From Pseudomonas sp. ISL-84 (lineage in GTDB: Bacteria > Bacillota > Bacilli > Bacillales > Cytobacillaceae): a stretch of DNA of 64,000 bases. The position numbers and the translations under genes were made by a program. The notes below the pieces were generated by a model that was not told the origin of the DNA, ran no database searches, and saw nothing but the letters and a program-made list of their open reading frames with translations. The DNA lies in assembly GCA_018613035.1 (NCBI GenBank), contig JAGGRA010000005.1, forward strand, positions 62,001 through 126,000, read 5' to 3'. Shown here one piece after another: positions 16,280 to 24,274 of this stretch. Each line of letters opens with the position of its first letter. Position 1 is the stretch's first letter.

Positions 16280-17821
16280 TCACACCAGCCCCGGATCAGG
16301 CTCTTCCCCCGGCTTCACTTTTTTTGCTTTTTTCCTTGCCCCGCTTTTTGCAGGAACCTCCTTTCTAAATTCCTTTAGAATGGCAAAGGACATGGCAATC
16401 AACACAAAAGTCAGCGGGAATGCACTGACAATTATGGCTGTTTGCATGGCATTCAATCCACCGGATAGCATCAGTACAATAGCTGATGCAGATAAAAATA
16501 ACCCCCAGATGATTTTAACAATGTTAGGAGGATTCAAATCACCATTAGTTGTTTGCATACCCAATACGAAAGTGGCAGAATCAGCAGAGGTTACAAAGAA
16601 AGTGGTTATGAGCAATAGTGTTACGATCACGAGAGCACCTGAAAACGCCAAACGGTCGTATACAAAAAATAATGCTGTCTCAAGGCTTTGCCCAGAAATA
16701 TTCACACCTTCAAAATACTCAAAATAAATCGCCGTTCCTCCAAAAATGCTGAACCAAAAAGCACAAACAAGCGTTGGAATAACAAGTACGGCAATCATGA
16801 ATTCTCTCACGGTTCTCCCCTTCGATACCCGGGCTATAAAAGTCCCGACAAATGGAGCCCACGCAATCCACCATGCCCAATAAAAAATGGTCCAATCCTG
16901 TATCCAGGTTGCTTGCTCTTCATTAAAAGGAGCGAGCCTTAATCCCATGCTGGGCAAGTTTTGTACGTAACTTCCCAAAGTAGTTGTAAAAAGATCCAGC
17001 ACAAAGCCTGTTGGCCCTAAAATTAAGAAGGTAAAAAGCAGAATAACAGCCAGCACCAAATTTGCATTGCTTAAATACTTTATCCCTCTTTGAAGGCCTG
17101 TACTTGCTGATAGGATAAACAGGACCGTTACGATTGCTATAATCAATAGCTGCACTGTAAAGTTATTGGGAACTCCTGCCACATAATTTAGTCCCCCATT
17201 AATTTGGGCTGCTCCCAGTCCAAGGGAAGCAGCTACTCCAAAAATCGTGGCAAACACCGCTACACTATCAACAATAATGCCAATGATTCCTTTTGCTTTG
17301 TTCCCTAGAAGAGGCGTTAACGTAATACTCATTAACCCTGGCTGTTTCTTTCGGAACTTATAATAAGCAAGGACAAGCGCTATAACAGAATAAATGGCCC
17401 ATGCATGGAAACCCCAATGCAAATAAGTATATCGTAAAGCGACCCTTGCAGCCTCAGGTGTAGCTCCCTCACCAATCGGGGGACTTGTAAAGTGGGAAAT
17501 CGGTTCGGAAACTCCAAAAAATAATAAGCCAATACCCATACCAGCACTGAACAGCATGGCAAACCATGTACTTCGTTTGAAATCTGGCTTATCATCATTA
17601 GAACCTAATTTAATTTTTCCATACTTGCTAAAAATCAAATACAAAGCAAAGATGAGGAAAAACGTTGCAGATAACTGATAAAACCAGCCAAATGTATCCA
17701 GAAAAAAGACTTTGGTTTGATCCATCACTTCACCTAATTGCTCAGGTGCAACCATGCCCCAAATAACAAATATGCTAGCAATAACGAGTGAAATCCAAAA
17801 TACACTTGTTACTTTTTTCAA
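16280..17821 (-). CDS. opuD: BCCT-family glycine betaine transporter
   Basis: The 513-aa protein has about 12 membrane segments and the BCCT signature with the Trp-rich substrate helix (DWTIFYWAWWIAWAPFVG, around residue 300) and GMGIGLLFFGVSEP. It resembles B. subtilis OpuD, a sodium-coupled importer of glycine betaine and related compatible solutes used in osmotic stress. I chose the TTG at 17821, which follows agggag by about 8 nt and gives the normal BCCT N-terminus (KKVTSVFWISLVIA); a longer reading adds an unsupported leader. Single gene. The Lys-rich tail is usual in the family. Confidence 0.88.
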   Translation of the reverse strand: MKKVTSVFWISLVIASIFVIWGMVAPEQLGEVMDQTKVFFLDTFGWFYQLSATFFLIFALYLIFSKYGKIKLGSNDDKPDFKRSTWFAMLFSAGMGIGLLFFGVSEPISHFTSPPIGEGATPEAARVALRYTYLHWGFHAWAIYSVIALVLAYYKFRKKQPGLMSITLTPLLGNKAKGIIGIIVDSVAVFATIFGVAASLGLGAAQINGGLNYVAGVPNNFTVQLLIIAIVTVLFILSASTGLQRGIKYLSNANLVLAVILLFTFLILGPTGFVLDLFTTTLGSYVQNLPSMGLRLAPFNEEQATWIQDWTIFYWAWWIAWAPFVGTFIARVSKGRTVREFMIAVLVIPTLVCAFWFSIFGGTAIYFEYFEGVNISGQSLETALFFVYDRLAFSGALVIVTLLLITTFFVTSADSATFVLGMQTTNGDLNPPNIVKIIWGLFLSASAIVLMLSGGLNAMQTAIIVSAFPLTFVLIAMSFAILKEFRKEVPAKSGARKKAKKVKPGEEPDPGLV

Positions 17822-17975
17822 TGCTGCCAACTCCCTTATACAATTAATTAAGATAATGTTAGGCTTCCCCCAATAAAGGAAAACCATGAATAAAAGCCCA
17901 AGCCTCATAACCGAATCTCTACATCAGCGAATATTTTTTGAACCTTCATTAAACTGGTTAAATAAAATGTAGTAT

Positions 17976-18512
17976 TTGAACCGGAACACATTTATTAGCA
18001 GCACTGGAGCAATGAAAGTGGTAAATTTAAAATATTTTTCTGGCACCGTGACAATGATAAGTGATATTTCATTTGGGCAAAATGCGGAGGAAGAGGGTTG
18101 TTATAAACTAATCTCAGCCGATAATGGTGGCGGATCATTAGTAAACTTTATAGTGTCTCCTTCCACTTATTTTATCGACCAGGCAATGGTTACAATAGGA
18201 GACAGGGTAACAGGATATTATGATGGAAATGCACCTGTTCCTCTCATTTACCCGCCGCAATATCGTGCACTTGTCATGGTCAAACATAATCCCTATCAAA
18301 ACGTAAAAGCAGACTATTTTGACTCACAATTAATAAGCAGCGATGGCCAGCTTAAGCTAAATATTTCTCCAATAACTCAGCCTGTATTAACAAATGGGCA
18401 AGCTTTCACAAAAACGATTGCCAACCGGAATTTAATTGTTATCTATGGCCCTTCCACTAAGAGCATTCCGGCCCAAACTACTCCCTATAAGATCATTGTT
18501 TTGTGTTTATAA
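17976..18512 (+). CDS. Conserved protein of unknown function (178 aa)
   Basis: I do not recognise a named domain. The sequence is rich in beta-type segments: FSGTVTMISD, GGGSLVNFIVSPSTYFIDQ, VTGYYDGNAPVPLIYPPQYRA and ANRNLIVIYGPSTKSIPA. It has no signal peptide or membrane helix. The YPPQYRA and IVIYGPSTRSIPAQTTP type blocks look familiar from Bacillus and Paenibacillus hypothetical proteins. The start is uncertain: TTG at 17976 has no clear ribosome site and an ATG at 18012 (MKVVNLKYF) has ggag only 2 nt away. It stands between the divergent betaine transporter and a small lipoprotein gene on the other strand. Confidence 0.65.
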   Translation: MNRNTFISSTGAMKVVNLKYFSGTVTMISDISFGQNAEEEGCYKLISADNGGGSLVNFIVSPSTYFIDQAMVTIGDRVTGYYDGNAPVPLIYPPQYRALVMVKHNPYQNVKADYFDSQLISSDGQLKLNISPITQPVLTNGQAFTKTIANRNLIVIYGPSTKSIPAQTTPYKIIVLCL

Positions 18513-18543
18513 TTTATCTTTAATTTTTATATTTACGTAAAAA

Positions 18544-18566
18544 GGAGGACCAGCAACTGGCCCTCC
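18544..18566. terminator. Bidirectional terminator
   Basis: GGAGGACCAG and CTGGCCCTCC pair with one mismatch around a 3-nt loop, between the convergent 178-aa gene and the small lipoprotein gene. On the minus strand it is followed by TTTTT. Confidence 0.8.
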
Positions 18567-18599
18567 CTTCTTAAAAATCTTTTTAGCATTTAGATTCTT

Positions 18600-18749
18600 C
18601 TACTCATCATCAATCTCGCCGTCACCAATTTCATCCTCTTCTTCAACATCTTCAACTTGTTCGCCTTCCTCTGGCTTTTCATCATTTCCGCAGCCTGCTA
18701 GCGTTAAGAAGGAAAGAGATAAAATAAACATCAATAAAAACTTTTTCAT
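18600..18749 (-). CDS. Small acidic lipoprotein (49 aa)
   Basis: A short gene with a ggaggcg ribosome site before its ATG. The product begins MKKFLLMFILSLSFLTLAGC, a type II signal peptide with lipobox LAGC, so Cys20 should be lipidated and anchored in the membrane. The mature 30 residues are almost all Glu, Asp and Gly. No function is known. Such tiny acidic lipoproteins are common in Bacillus and often missed because of their length. Confidence 0.75.
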   Translation of the reverse strand: MKKFLLMFILSLSFLTLAGCGNDEKPEEGEQVEDVEEEDEIGDGEIDDE

Positions 18750-18885
18750 TTTTACACGCCTCCTTTTTCTTAGTATTTTCCAGGCGTCACATGTTATATG
18801 TAATGGTTATGACCTATTCTTTTGAATAATTGTGTTTGACTGAGAAAAAACTCTTAAAAGGCTGCAATGAAATGTTTTATTTAAA

Positions 18886-18978
18886 AGCTGTTTTCGTAAA
18901 GTTTGTTGCTTACAAACTAGTTTTAATTACTGAGTTGATTGGAGTGGAAGGCACTTGACTCCTGCGGGAAGAGAGCCT
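18886..18978. repeat. Partial copy of a Bacillus intergenic repeat
   Basis: The stretch running from aaagctgttttcgtaaagtt through actgagttgattggagtgg to gactcctgcgggaagag looks like the left half of a repeat I remember from many Bacillus intergenic regions. The usual right half (with a mirrored ccccgcagg block) is not seen, so this copy is truncated. Family membership is from memory and needs a search. Confidence 0.45.
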
Positions 18979-19034
18979 AAGTCCTTCTAGATGATCGCCT
19001 AAGGTTTTAACTGTAAATTAAGGATGTGTCATAA

Positions 19035-19739
19035 ATGGATTTTTTTGAAGGACAGCAAACACTTACCACCATAGAGTGGGGGCTTAGGGCTGTCATTGCT
19101 TATTTCTTTTTAGTGATTGTTGCAAAGATCTTGGGCCAGCGTGCCATTTCCCAATTAAGGCTGCTTGATTTTGTTATGGCTTTAGTAATTGGAAATATTA
19201 TTGCCCATCCATTGTCAGATGAAGAGCTTGGCCTTAAAGGTTCTGTTGTTACAACTATGGTGTTAGTTGTACTATATCTGGCTAGTTTATTCAGTATCCT
19301 AAAATGGCCGGTAATCAGAGGGCTGGTTAATAATAAGCCAATCAAAGTCGTACAAAATGGGGATATTATTTACAAGGGTTTAAAAAAAGCAAGAATATCA
19401 ATTGATGTCCTTCTGGAAGAATTACGCGAGAAGAACGTAGACGATGTTAAAAAGGTGGCATTGGCGTATTGGGAAGCAAACGGAAGCATTTCTTATTTTT
19501 TAGACCCCCAATATGAACCCATAACACCTGATTACTTACAAATGAAGGCCGAACCATTCGATCTGCCAAGAATCATCATTAAAGAAGGAAAGATAGTTAA
19601 AAGAGAGTTGAAACATGTTCAAAAGGACGAGAGCTGGCTGATCTCCAATTTAGAAAGAGTATATCAGACTGAAATTAAAAACGTACTGCTTGCAACCATG
19701 GATAGCAAAGGCACTCTTAAGGTCTTTTTATATAATTGA
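19035..19739 (+). CDS. DUF421 (YetF-like) membrane protein
   Basis: The 234-aa protein has three N-terminal membrane helices (about residues 13-90) and a cytosolic mixed alpha/beta domain. The signature KILGQRAISQLRLLDFVMALVIGNIIAHP is shared with B. subtilis YetF and relatives (DUF421). In spore formers, members of this family contribute to germinant-channel function or to inner-membrane properties (SpoVA-associated 2Duf proteins combine DUF421 and DUF1657). This gene has no DUF1657 partner beside it, so a specific role is not assigned. The ATG follows aaggatg. Confidence 0.85.
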   Translation: MDFFEGQQTLTTIEWGLRAVIAYFFLVIVAKILGQRAISQLRLLDFVMALVIGNIIAHPLSDEELGLKGSVVTTMVLVVLYLASLFSILKWPVIRGLVNNKPIKVVQNGDIIYKGLKKARISIDVLLEELREKNVDDVKKVALAYWEANGSISYFLDPQYEPITPDYLQMKAEPFDLPRIIIKEGKIVKRELKHVQKDESWLISNLERVYQTEIKNVLLATMDSKGTLKVFLYN

Positions 19740-19806
19740 TTTTATAAAATGGCTTTTGTCATAAATTCACATCTTTACGTAACACTATTAGAAAGGAGTG
19801 GTTACA

Positions 19807-20805
19807 GTGCTTTTTGAAAGAAACCCCATGGATATAACTGCAACAGAAGTGTCTAATATTTGGGCATCATACTTAAAAAACAGTATGGAATTAAGGTTTT
19901 TTGAATACTTTTTCGTCTCAGCAGAGGATAAAAAAATTAAAAAAGTAGTTGAAAGGTTGCTGCATCAATCAAAAAAAAATCTGAATCAACTCGAGGCGTT
20001 TTTTAAGAAGGACAAGCTCACGATTCCTATTGGTTTTACTAATGAAGACATAAAGGTCGAGGCACCCAAATTATTTTCCGACACCTTTATATTATATTTT
20101 TGCCATGATATTACCCAGCTTTCTTTAAGTACTTATCCAAGTGCACTATCAGAGTGTATCAGAGAAGACATTCGTGATTATTTCCAAATCAGCATAGAAT
20201 TTACCTTTAAAATACAAAATGAAATAGTAGCTCTCATGTTATCTAAAGGAATTCATTTGAAGCCTCCGCAAATAGATATTGATGATCGGATTGATTTCGC
20301 CAAAAGCATAAAATATCTCAATGGTTTTTTTGGAGGATCAAGACCTTTGAATGTTGCGGAAATTGCCAATATATCCAGAATCATACATAGGGCCCAGTTT
20401 TCAAAAATGGTTTTTGTCACTTTTAGTAAACTTGCTGTGAGTCCAGATTTGAAAACTCACTTTAGCAAAGGAAGAGACACGATTGAAAAAGTAATAGATT
20501 CTCTGCAGGAAATTTTTAAAGAAGAGAATATTGCACTTTCATCTTCAGGAGACTTTAAAATATTTGATGTGGAAATGTCGCCATTCTCCGATAAGCTGAT
20601 GATGTTTTTTGTGAATACCTGTCTGGGGATTTTTTGTTTTACAATGGTTAACCAGGCTATGTCTTCAAGCTTAAGGTCAGATATAATTCTTAAACTTACT
20701 AAAATTACAAATGACATGAAAAAATATTATGGAAAAGGTTTGATTTTATCGATAAAGGAAAATTGGCTCGAACAGCCTCCACAGGCTGTCGATAGGAAGG
20801 TGTAG
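19807..20805 (+). CDS. DUF3231-family protein, two-domain (332 aa)
   Basis: An all-helical protein made of two related halves of about 165 residues, each with the LS.EI.N...  and LS.YP/F type DUF3231 pattern (TATEVSNIWASYLKNSM... and NVAEIANISRIIHRAQFS). The fold is ferritin-like or coat-protein-like, and the family is almost restricted to Bacillaceae. Function is unknown. I chose GTG at 19807 because ggag precedes it by 8 nt; the upstream GTG at 19798 overlaps the ribosome site. It follows the DUF421 gene by about 65 bp and may be in the same transcript. Confidence 0.8.
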   Translation: MLFERNPMDITATEVSNIWASYLKNSMELRFFEYFFVSAEDKKIKKVVERLLHQSKKNLNQLEAFFKKDKLTIPIGFTNEDIKVEAPKLFSDTFILYFCHDITQLSLSTYPSALSECIREDIRDYFQISIEFTFKIQNEIVALMLSKGIHLKPPQIDIDDRIDFAKSIKYLNGFFGGSRPLNVAEIANISRIIHRAQFSKMVFVTFSKLAVSPDLKTHFSKGRDTIEKVIDSLQEIFKEENIALSSSGDFKIFDVEMSPFSDKLMMFFVNTCLGIFCFTMVNQAMSSSLRSDIILKLTKITNDMKKYYGKGLILSIKENWLEQPPQAVDRKV

Positions 20806-20952
20806 GCCTTAAAAGAAACATAGTAACAGAATAGATGAAATAAAGTGGAGGCTTCGGTGGCCTGCTCTTTTTTCTGCTTCTCATCATGAATGCCAAAGGT
20901 TTGCAGCAGCAAAGGATACGGTTTAACATAAAAAATTAGAAACACTTGAGGA

Positions 20953-21861
20953 GTGATTACGATTAAAATTGCCATAATTGGATTGGGTGACATCGCAAAA
21001 AAAGCATACTTGCCTGTTCTTTCTGAAAAAGAAGGAATTGAATTGGTGTTATGCACAAGGAATAGCGAAATTCTGAATGCCATTGCCAAAAAATATAGGA
21101 TTAAAGAAAAAGCTCAAACCGTAGATGAGCTAATTACAATGGGAATCCAGGCCGCCATTGTAAGTACGGCAACAGAAGCCCATTTTGAAACAGCAGAAAA
21201 ACTTCTTAAAAGCGGCATTAACACTTACATAGACAAACCCATCTCGATGAATTTTCAAGAGACTGAAAGAATTGTGGAGATTGCCAAAGATAAAGGCAAA
21301 ATCGCAATGGTTGGCTTCAACAGAAGATTTATACCTAGAGTAAAAGAACTTAAGGAACACGGCAAAGCCAGTATGATTATCATGCAAAAAAATAGATTTG
21401 CTTCACCGGACTACGTAAGAAGATTTGTTGTCGAGGACTTTATCCATGTGGTAGATACCCTTAGATTCTTGATGGATACTCCGGTGAAGGATGTTAAGGT
21501 AGAGTACATAAAAAGTGGAGAAATGCTTGATCAATTGGTTATACAGCTTATTGGGGTCAGTTGTATTGCGATGGGCATTATGAACAGAAATGGCGGAGTG
21601 ACAGAAGAAAAAATTGAATATACGACTGGACATCACAAATATGTCGTTGATAGCCTTGTTGAAACCACACACTATCATAATAAAGAAACGGAAATAACGA
21701 AATTCGGTGACTGGGAACCTACACTTTATAAGAGGGGATTCTATCAAATCACGGACCATTTTATTGATTGCGTTCAAAATAACCAGATTCCTGATCCATC
21801 TATTGAGGATTCTCTCGTTACTCATGAAATTTGTGAGCGGATTGTTGAGTATATAGGGTAA
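20953..21861 (+). CDS. Gfo/Idh/MocA-family oxidoreductase
   Basis: The 302-aa protein has an N-terminal Rossmann motif (IKIAIIGLGDIAKKAYLPVL), the Asp/Lys segment YIDKPISMNFQETE (about residue 95, E-K-P-like family motif) and VDTLRFLMD later. It is an NAD(P)-dependent dehydrogenase of sugars or related polyols; the substrate is unknown. The start is odd: the in-frame GTG at 20953 lies inside the gaggag site. The family N-terminus (MIKI.IIG) would begin at the ACG at 20959, which has ideal spacing, so the real start may be a mutated ATG. It is the last chromosomal gene before the element. Confidence 0.85.
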   Translation: MITIKIAIIGLGDIAKKAYLPVLSEKEGIELVLCTRNSEILNAIAKKYRIKEKAQTVDELITMGIQAAIVSTATEAHFETAEKLLKSGINTYIDKPISMNFQETERIVEIAKDKGKIAMVGFNRRFIPRVKELKEHGKASMIIMQKNRFASPDYVRRFVVEDFIHVVDTLRFLMDTPVKDVKVEYIKSGEMLDQLVIQLIGVSCIAMGIMNRNGGVTEEKIEYTTGHHKYVVDSLVETTHYHNKETEITKFGDWEPTLYKRGFYQITDHFIDCVQNNQIPDPSIEDSLVTHEICERIVEYIG

Positions 21862-21870
21862 ATAACAATA

Positions 21871-21911
21871 AAACCAGATGGCATGTTGGCGGCACCGGTG
21901 TCATCTGGTTT
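21871..21911 (+). terminator. Terminator of the Gfo/Idh gene
   Basis: AAACCAGATG and CATCTGGTTT form a perfect 10-bp stem around a G+C-rich loop, right after the stop codon. Confidence 0.85.
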
Positions 21912-21954
21912 CTTGAGTTATAGATTGTATTAGAGCGCTATGAAGGATTGATAT

Positions 21955-21974
21955 TATTTATGATACGGTTCACC
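21955..21974. other. Attachment site, left end (att core)
   Basis: TATTTATGATACGGTTCACC at 21955-21974 matches 53944-53963 at 19 of 20 bases in the same orientation. On the minus strand it would encode GEPYHK and then a TAA stop (with the base at 21954), so it is a duplicate of the rlmH 3' end, as expected for integration into that gene end. Confidence 0.85.
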
Positions 21975-22008
21975 GTGGTTATTTAAGAGGCAAAAAAATA
22001 AAAAATTT

Positions 22009-22034
22009 GAGCTTGGGATGCCAAGCTCTTTTTT
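22009..22034 (+). terminator. Terminator just inside the left end of the element
   Basis: GAGCTTGG and CCAAGCTC form a perfect 8-bp stem with a 4-nt loop, followed by six T. No rightward gene precedes it here. In the excised circle it would lie about 20 bp after the stop of the recombinase gene that begins at 52290. Confidence 0.9.
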
Positions 22035-22128
22035 CTACTACAATTCTAAAACCTACTTATTAAAGAATCTATGATATCAACCTCAATTAGAGATAAAGGT
22101 GAGTACAAGGGTTAAAAGATTTATGTTG

Positions 22129-22566
22129 TTATTTTCTATAGTCTTCATACGGTAAACCATCTTCATCGTAATCATCCCAATCACATTGAGTACTTAATTC
22201 CTCTTTACTTTTCTCTTCTTTCAAATCATATAAATCATCTTTTAATAAATCATCATTATAAGGCTCGTCTCTTTCATAATCTTCATAAGGCACGCCATTT
22301 TCATCATAACCATCCCAAACACTGCGAGAATCTAGATAATCCTCATTATCATAAACGTGAGTATTTTTAGGAGCAGCCCTAAAAGTTGCATCTTCCTTTT
22401 CACGTTCTTTTCTTTGTTTTTCTAGGTACTCAAGTCGTTCATTTGCTTTTTTATTTAGTTCCTCTAAGTCTGTATTGATATGCAGTTCTACTACGTATAT
22501 ACTTTTTGGATAATGAAAATTCGGTTTCGGTCTAAGAGGTTGTAAAGGATTATCATTTCTTTCCAC
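22129..22566 (-). CDS. Acidic protein with repeated W-D-x-Y-D-E-x-G motif
   Basis: I do not recognise the family. The 145-aa protein has a Pro-rich start, a charged coiled-coil-like middle (LEELNKKANERLEYLEKQRK) and a very acidic tail. That tail carries two copies of one unit, VWDGYDENGVPYEDYERD and CDWDDYDEDGLPYEDYRK. The unit contains a D-x-D-x-x-G spacing reminiscent of a calcium-binding loop, though this is only a resemblance. The start is GTG with a weak ribosome site. It is the leftmost gene of the element, on the same strand as the replication genes. Confidence 0.6.
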   Translation of the reverse strand: MERNDNPLQPLRPKPNFHYPKSIYVVELHINTDLEELNKKANERLEYLEKQRKEREKEDATFRAAPKNTHVYDNEDYLDSRSVWDGYDENGVPYEDYERDEPYNDDLLKDDLYDLKEEKSKEELSTQCDWDDYDEDGLPYEDYRK

Positions 22567-22689
22567 TCTTTCCAGCTTAGCATATACTTTTATATTTTTT
22601 TTTCATTAAATCATGTATTGCATGTTTGTACGAACCTTCTCTAGCAAGGTCTGATTCAACATTTTTCACTAATGGTAAATAACCAAGTT

Positions 22690-22980
22690 TTAGATTAGTT
22701 TTATCAGTTCCAACTCTTGACTGAGATACTCTCGTAATCTTTCTACCGTTGCTGGATTTGTATCATATTTGGAACTATTGAATGGAGGCATGTTATAATC
22801 GCAAACTAATTTGATTGGTTCATCAATAGTTAGTGTTTCAAAGATACGTTCAGTATCTGGAGTAACTTCTTCTGAAAAAATATGATCAGCGTTATACCAT
22901 GCATTTAATTTTCTTTGAGTAAATCTTTTATTAGCTTCTTCTTGTTTGTCTTGAATATAGCTAAAAATGGATTTCAACAT
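22690..22980 (-). CDS. Hypothetical protein (96 aa)
   Basis: A small hydrophilic protein with no recognised domain, beginning MLKSIFSYIQDKQEEANKRF. I chose the ATG at 22980, which has aaggag upstream, though 12 nt away; a TTG further upstream overlaps that site. Beyond its stop, a second frame stays open to 22577 and encodes a protein-like tail (LGYLPLVKNVESDLAREG...). That tail has no start codon of its own, so the gene may be frameshifted and originally about 150 residues long. Confidence 0.5.
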   Translation of the reverse strand: MLKSIFSYIQDKQEEANKRFTQRKLNAWYNADHIFSEEVTPDTERIFETLTIDEPIKLVCDYNMPPFNSSKYDTNPATVERLREYLSQELELIKLI

Positions 22981-23080
22981 TATCTTGAGATTCTCCTTAT
23001 ATATCAATATTAGTGTCCCCTAGAATATGCTAATTTATATTCTAGAAATTAACTTAGTGAACAAATGAAAAATAAGCAAT

Positions 23081-24040
23081 CTATTTCGATAACCCCTTTA
23101 AACCTTCACCCAACTCTTTTATAACTCTTAATAATGTAACAACTTCTTTTTCTTTCAGAACCAATCGTTGACCTACTTTATAATTTAAATCATTGGATTG
23201 TTTAATATAACGCTCATCTACTATCCCATTATTATGTTCTAAAATATGTCTTCTCTGAAACATGAGATTCATGAAATTCAACTCTTCTTTTGATAACCAT
23301 GTCCCATACCCACTTCCACAGTAATCATTAAATAATGTACTTCCCTTCTCTACTATTTGAAAATCGTTCACTCTAACTTTCTTTGTTGATAGTTTCATGA
23401 ATCTTGCTTCAGCATATTTTTGAAAAGCAGAAACAATATCACCTAAGCTGCCCTCAAACATGGATCGACACATTGTTTCAGCTTTGTACTTTCCATACAA
23501 TTCAGAGAACATAGTTAACATAGCTTGCTTGGATTCAATCATTTTTTGAATAGTATCTAAGGATTCATCAAAGATTTTCTCTGCTGCGTTATTGCCACAA
23601 CAGGGGCAGAAATAAGCGCTTCCAATAATACTTGACCGAGTTCCACAAATTTCACATATAATTTCTATTTCCCATTCTTCACGTTGACCTATTGGATTAT
23701 TCTGAAAGGTTATTTTTCTAGTAGGTTTATATGCGATTTTAACAAATTGATTGTTTCGCGTAGATTTTGAGAATTTGTTAAAAGTCTTATTTATTTCACC
23801 TTGGAAATAACTCAATGTACAGTTCTCGACTATTTTTTGTATTCCATTATATTGTTCATCCGTGAACCATGCATCTGATGGGGCGGTGTGTCCACACATT
23901 GGACAAAAGACCTTTTCATCAGTAACTTTTTCAACCCAATCTTCCATGTGAATTTTAAAAATATATTCGCATTCTTGATTGGGACATTGTCTATCATAAT
24001 AACCTTTTTCATCAGATAAAACCTCTAATGGTATTTCCAT
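23081..24040 (-). CDS. Zinc-ribbon protein with HEPN-like C-terminus
   Basis: The 319-aa protein has two zinc ribbons in its first half: CPNQECEYIF with CPMCGHTAP (about residues 15-55), and CEICGTR with CPCCGNNAA (about 125-150). The C-terminal all-helical part ends in FQRRHILEHNNGIVDERYI near residue 270. R-H-I-L-E-H fits the Rx4-6H motif of HEPN-domain ribonucleases. The combination suggests a nucleic-acid-binding protein with RNase activity, possibly a toxin or defence effector; this is inferred. The ATG at 24040 follows aaggggg by 8 nt. No partner antitoxin is evident next to it. Confidence 0.65.
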   Translation of the reverse strand: MEIPLEVLSDEKGYYDRQCPNQECEYIFKIHMEDWVEKVTDEKVFCPMCGHTAPSDAWFTDEQYNGIQKIVENCTLSYFQGEINKTFNKFSKSTRNNQFVKIAYKPTRKITFQNNPIGQREEWEIEIICEICGTRSSIIGSAYFCPCCGNNAAEKIFDESLDTIQKMIESKQAMLTMFSELYGKYKAETMCRSMFEGSLGDIVSAFQKYAEARFMKLSTKKVRVNDFQIVEKGSTLFNDYCGSGYGTWLSKEELNFMNLMFQRRHILEHNNGIVDERYIKQSNDLNYKVGQRLVLKEKEVVTLLRVIKELGEGLKGLSK

Positions 24041-24194
24041 AAATATAACCCCCTTATTAATACCCAATATGTATAGATAAACATTTTAAATAAATCTCTC
24101 TTATCTAAAATTTACCATAAATCCTACTAATAGTTATAATATGTACCTCAATATTTATTAAAAGCCATATACCTTATTGTGCTCCATAAATAAG

Positions 24195-24220
24195 AGCCAC
24201 CAAAGATTTTCTTAGTGGCT
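24195..24220 (-). terminator. Terminator of the replication operon
   Basis: AGCCAC and GTGGCT form a stem about 55 bp past the end of the dnaB-like gene, and the leftward transcript continues into a U-rich stretch. Confidence 0.55.
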
Positions 24221-24274
24221 TTTTCATAATCCATTTATTATAACGTTTAAATTGCATATGGTTCTTCCAAAAGT

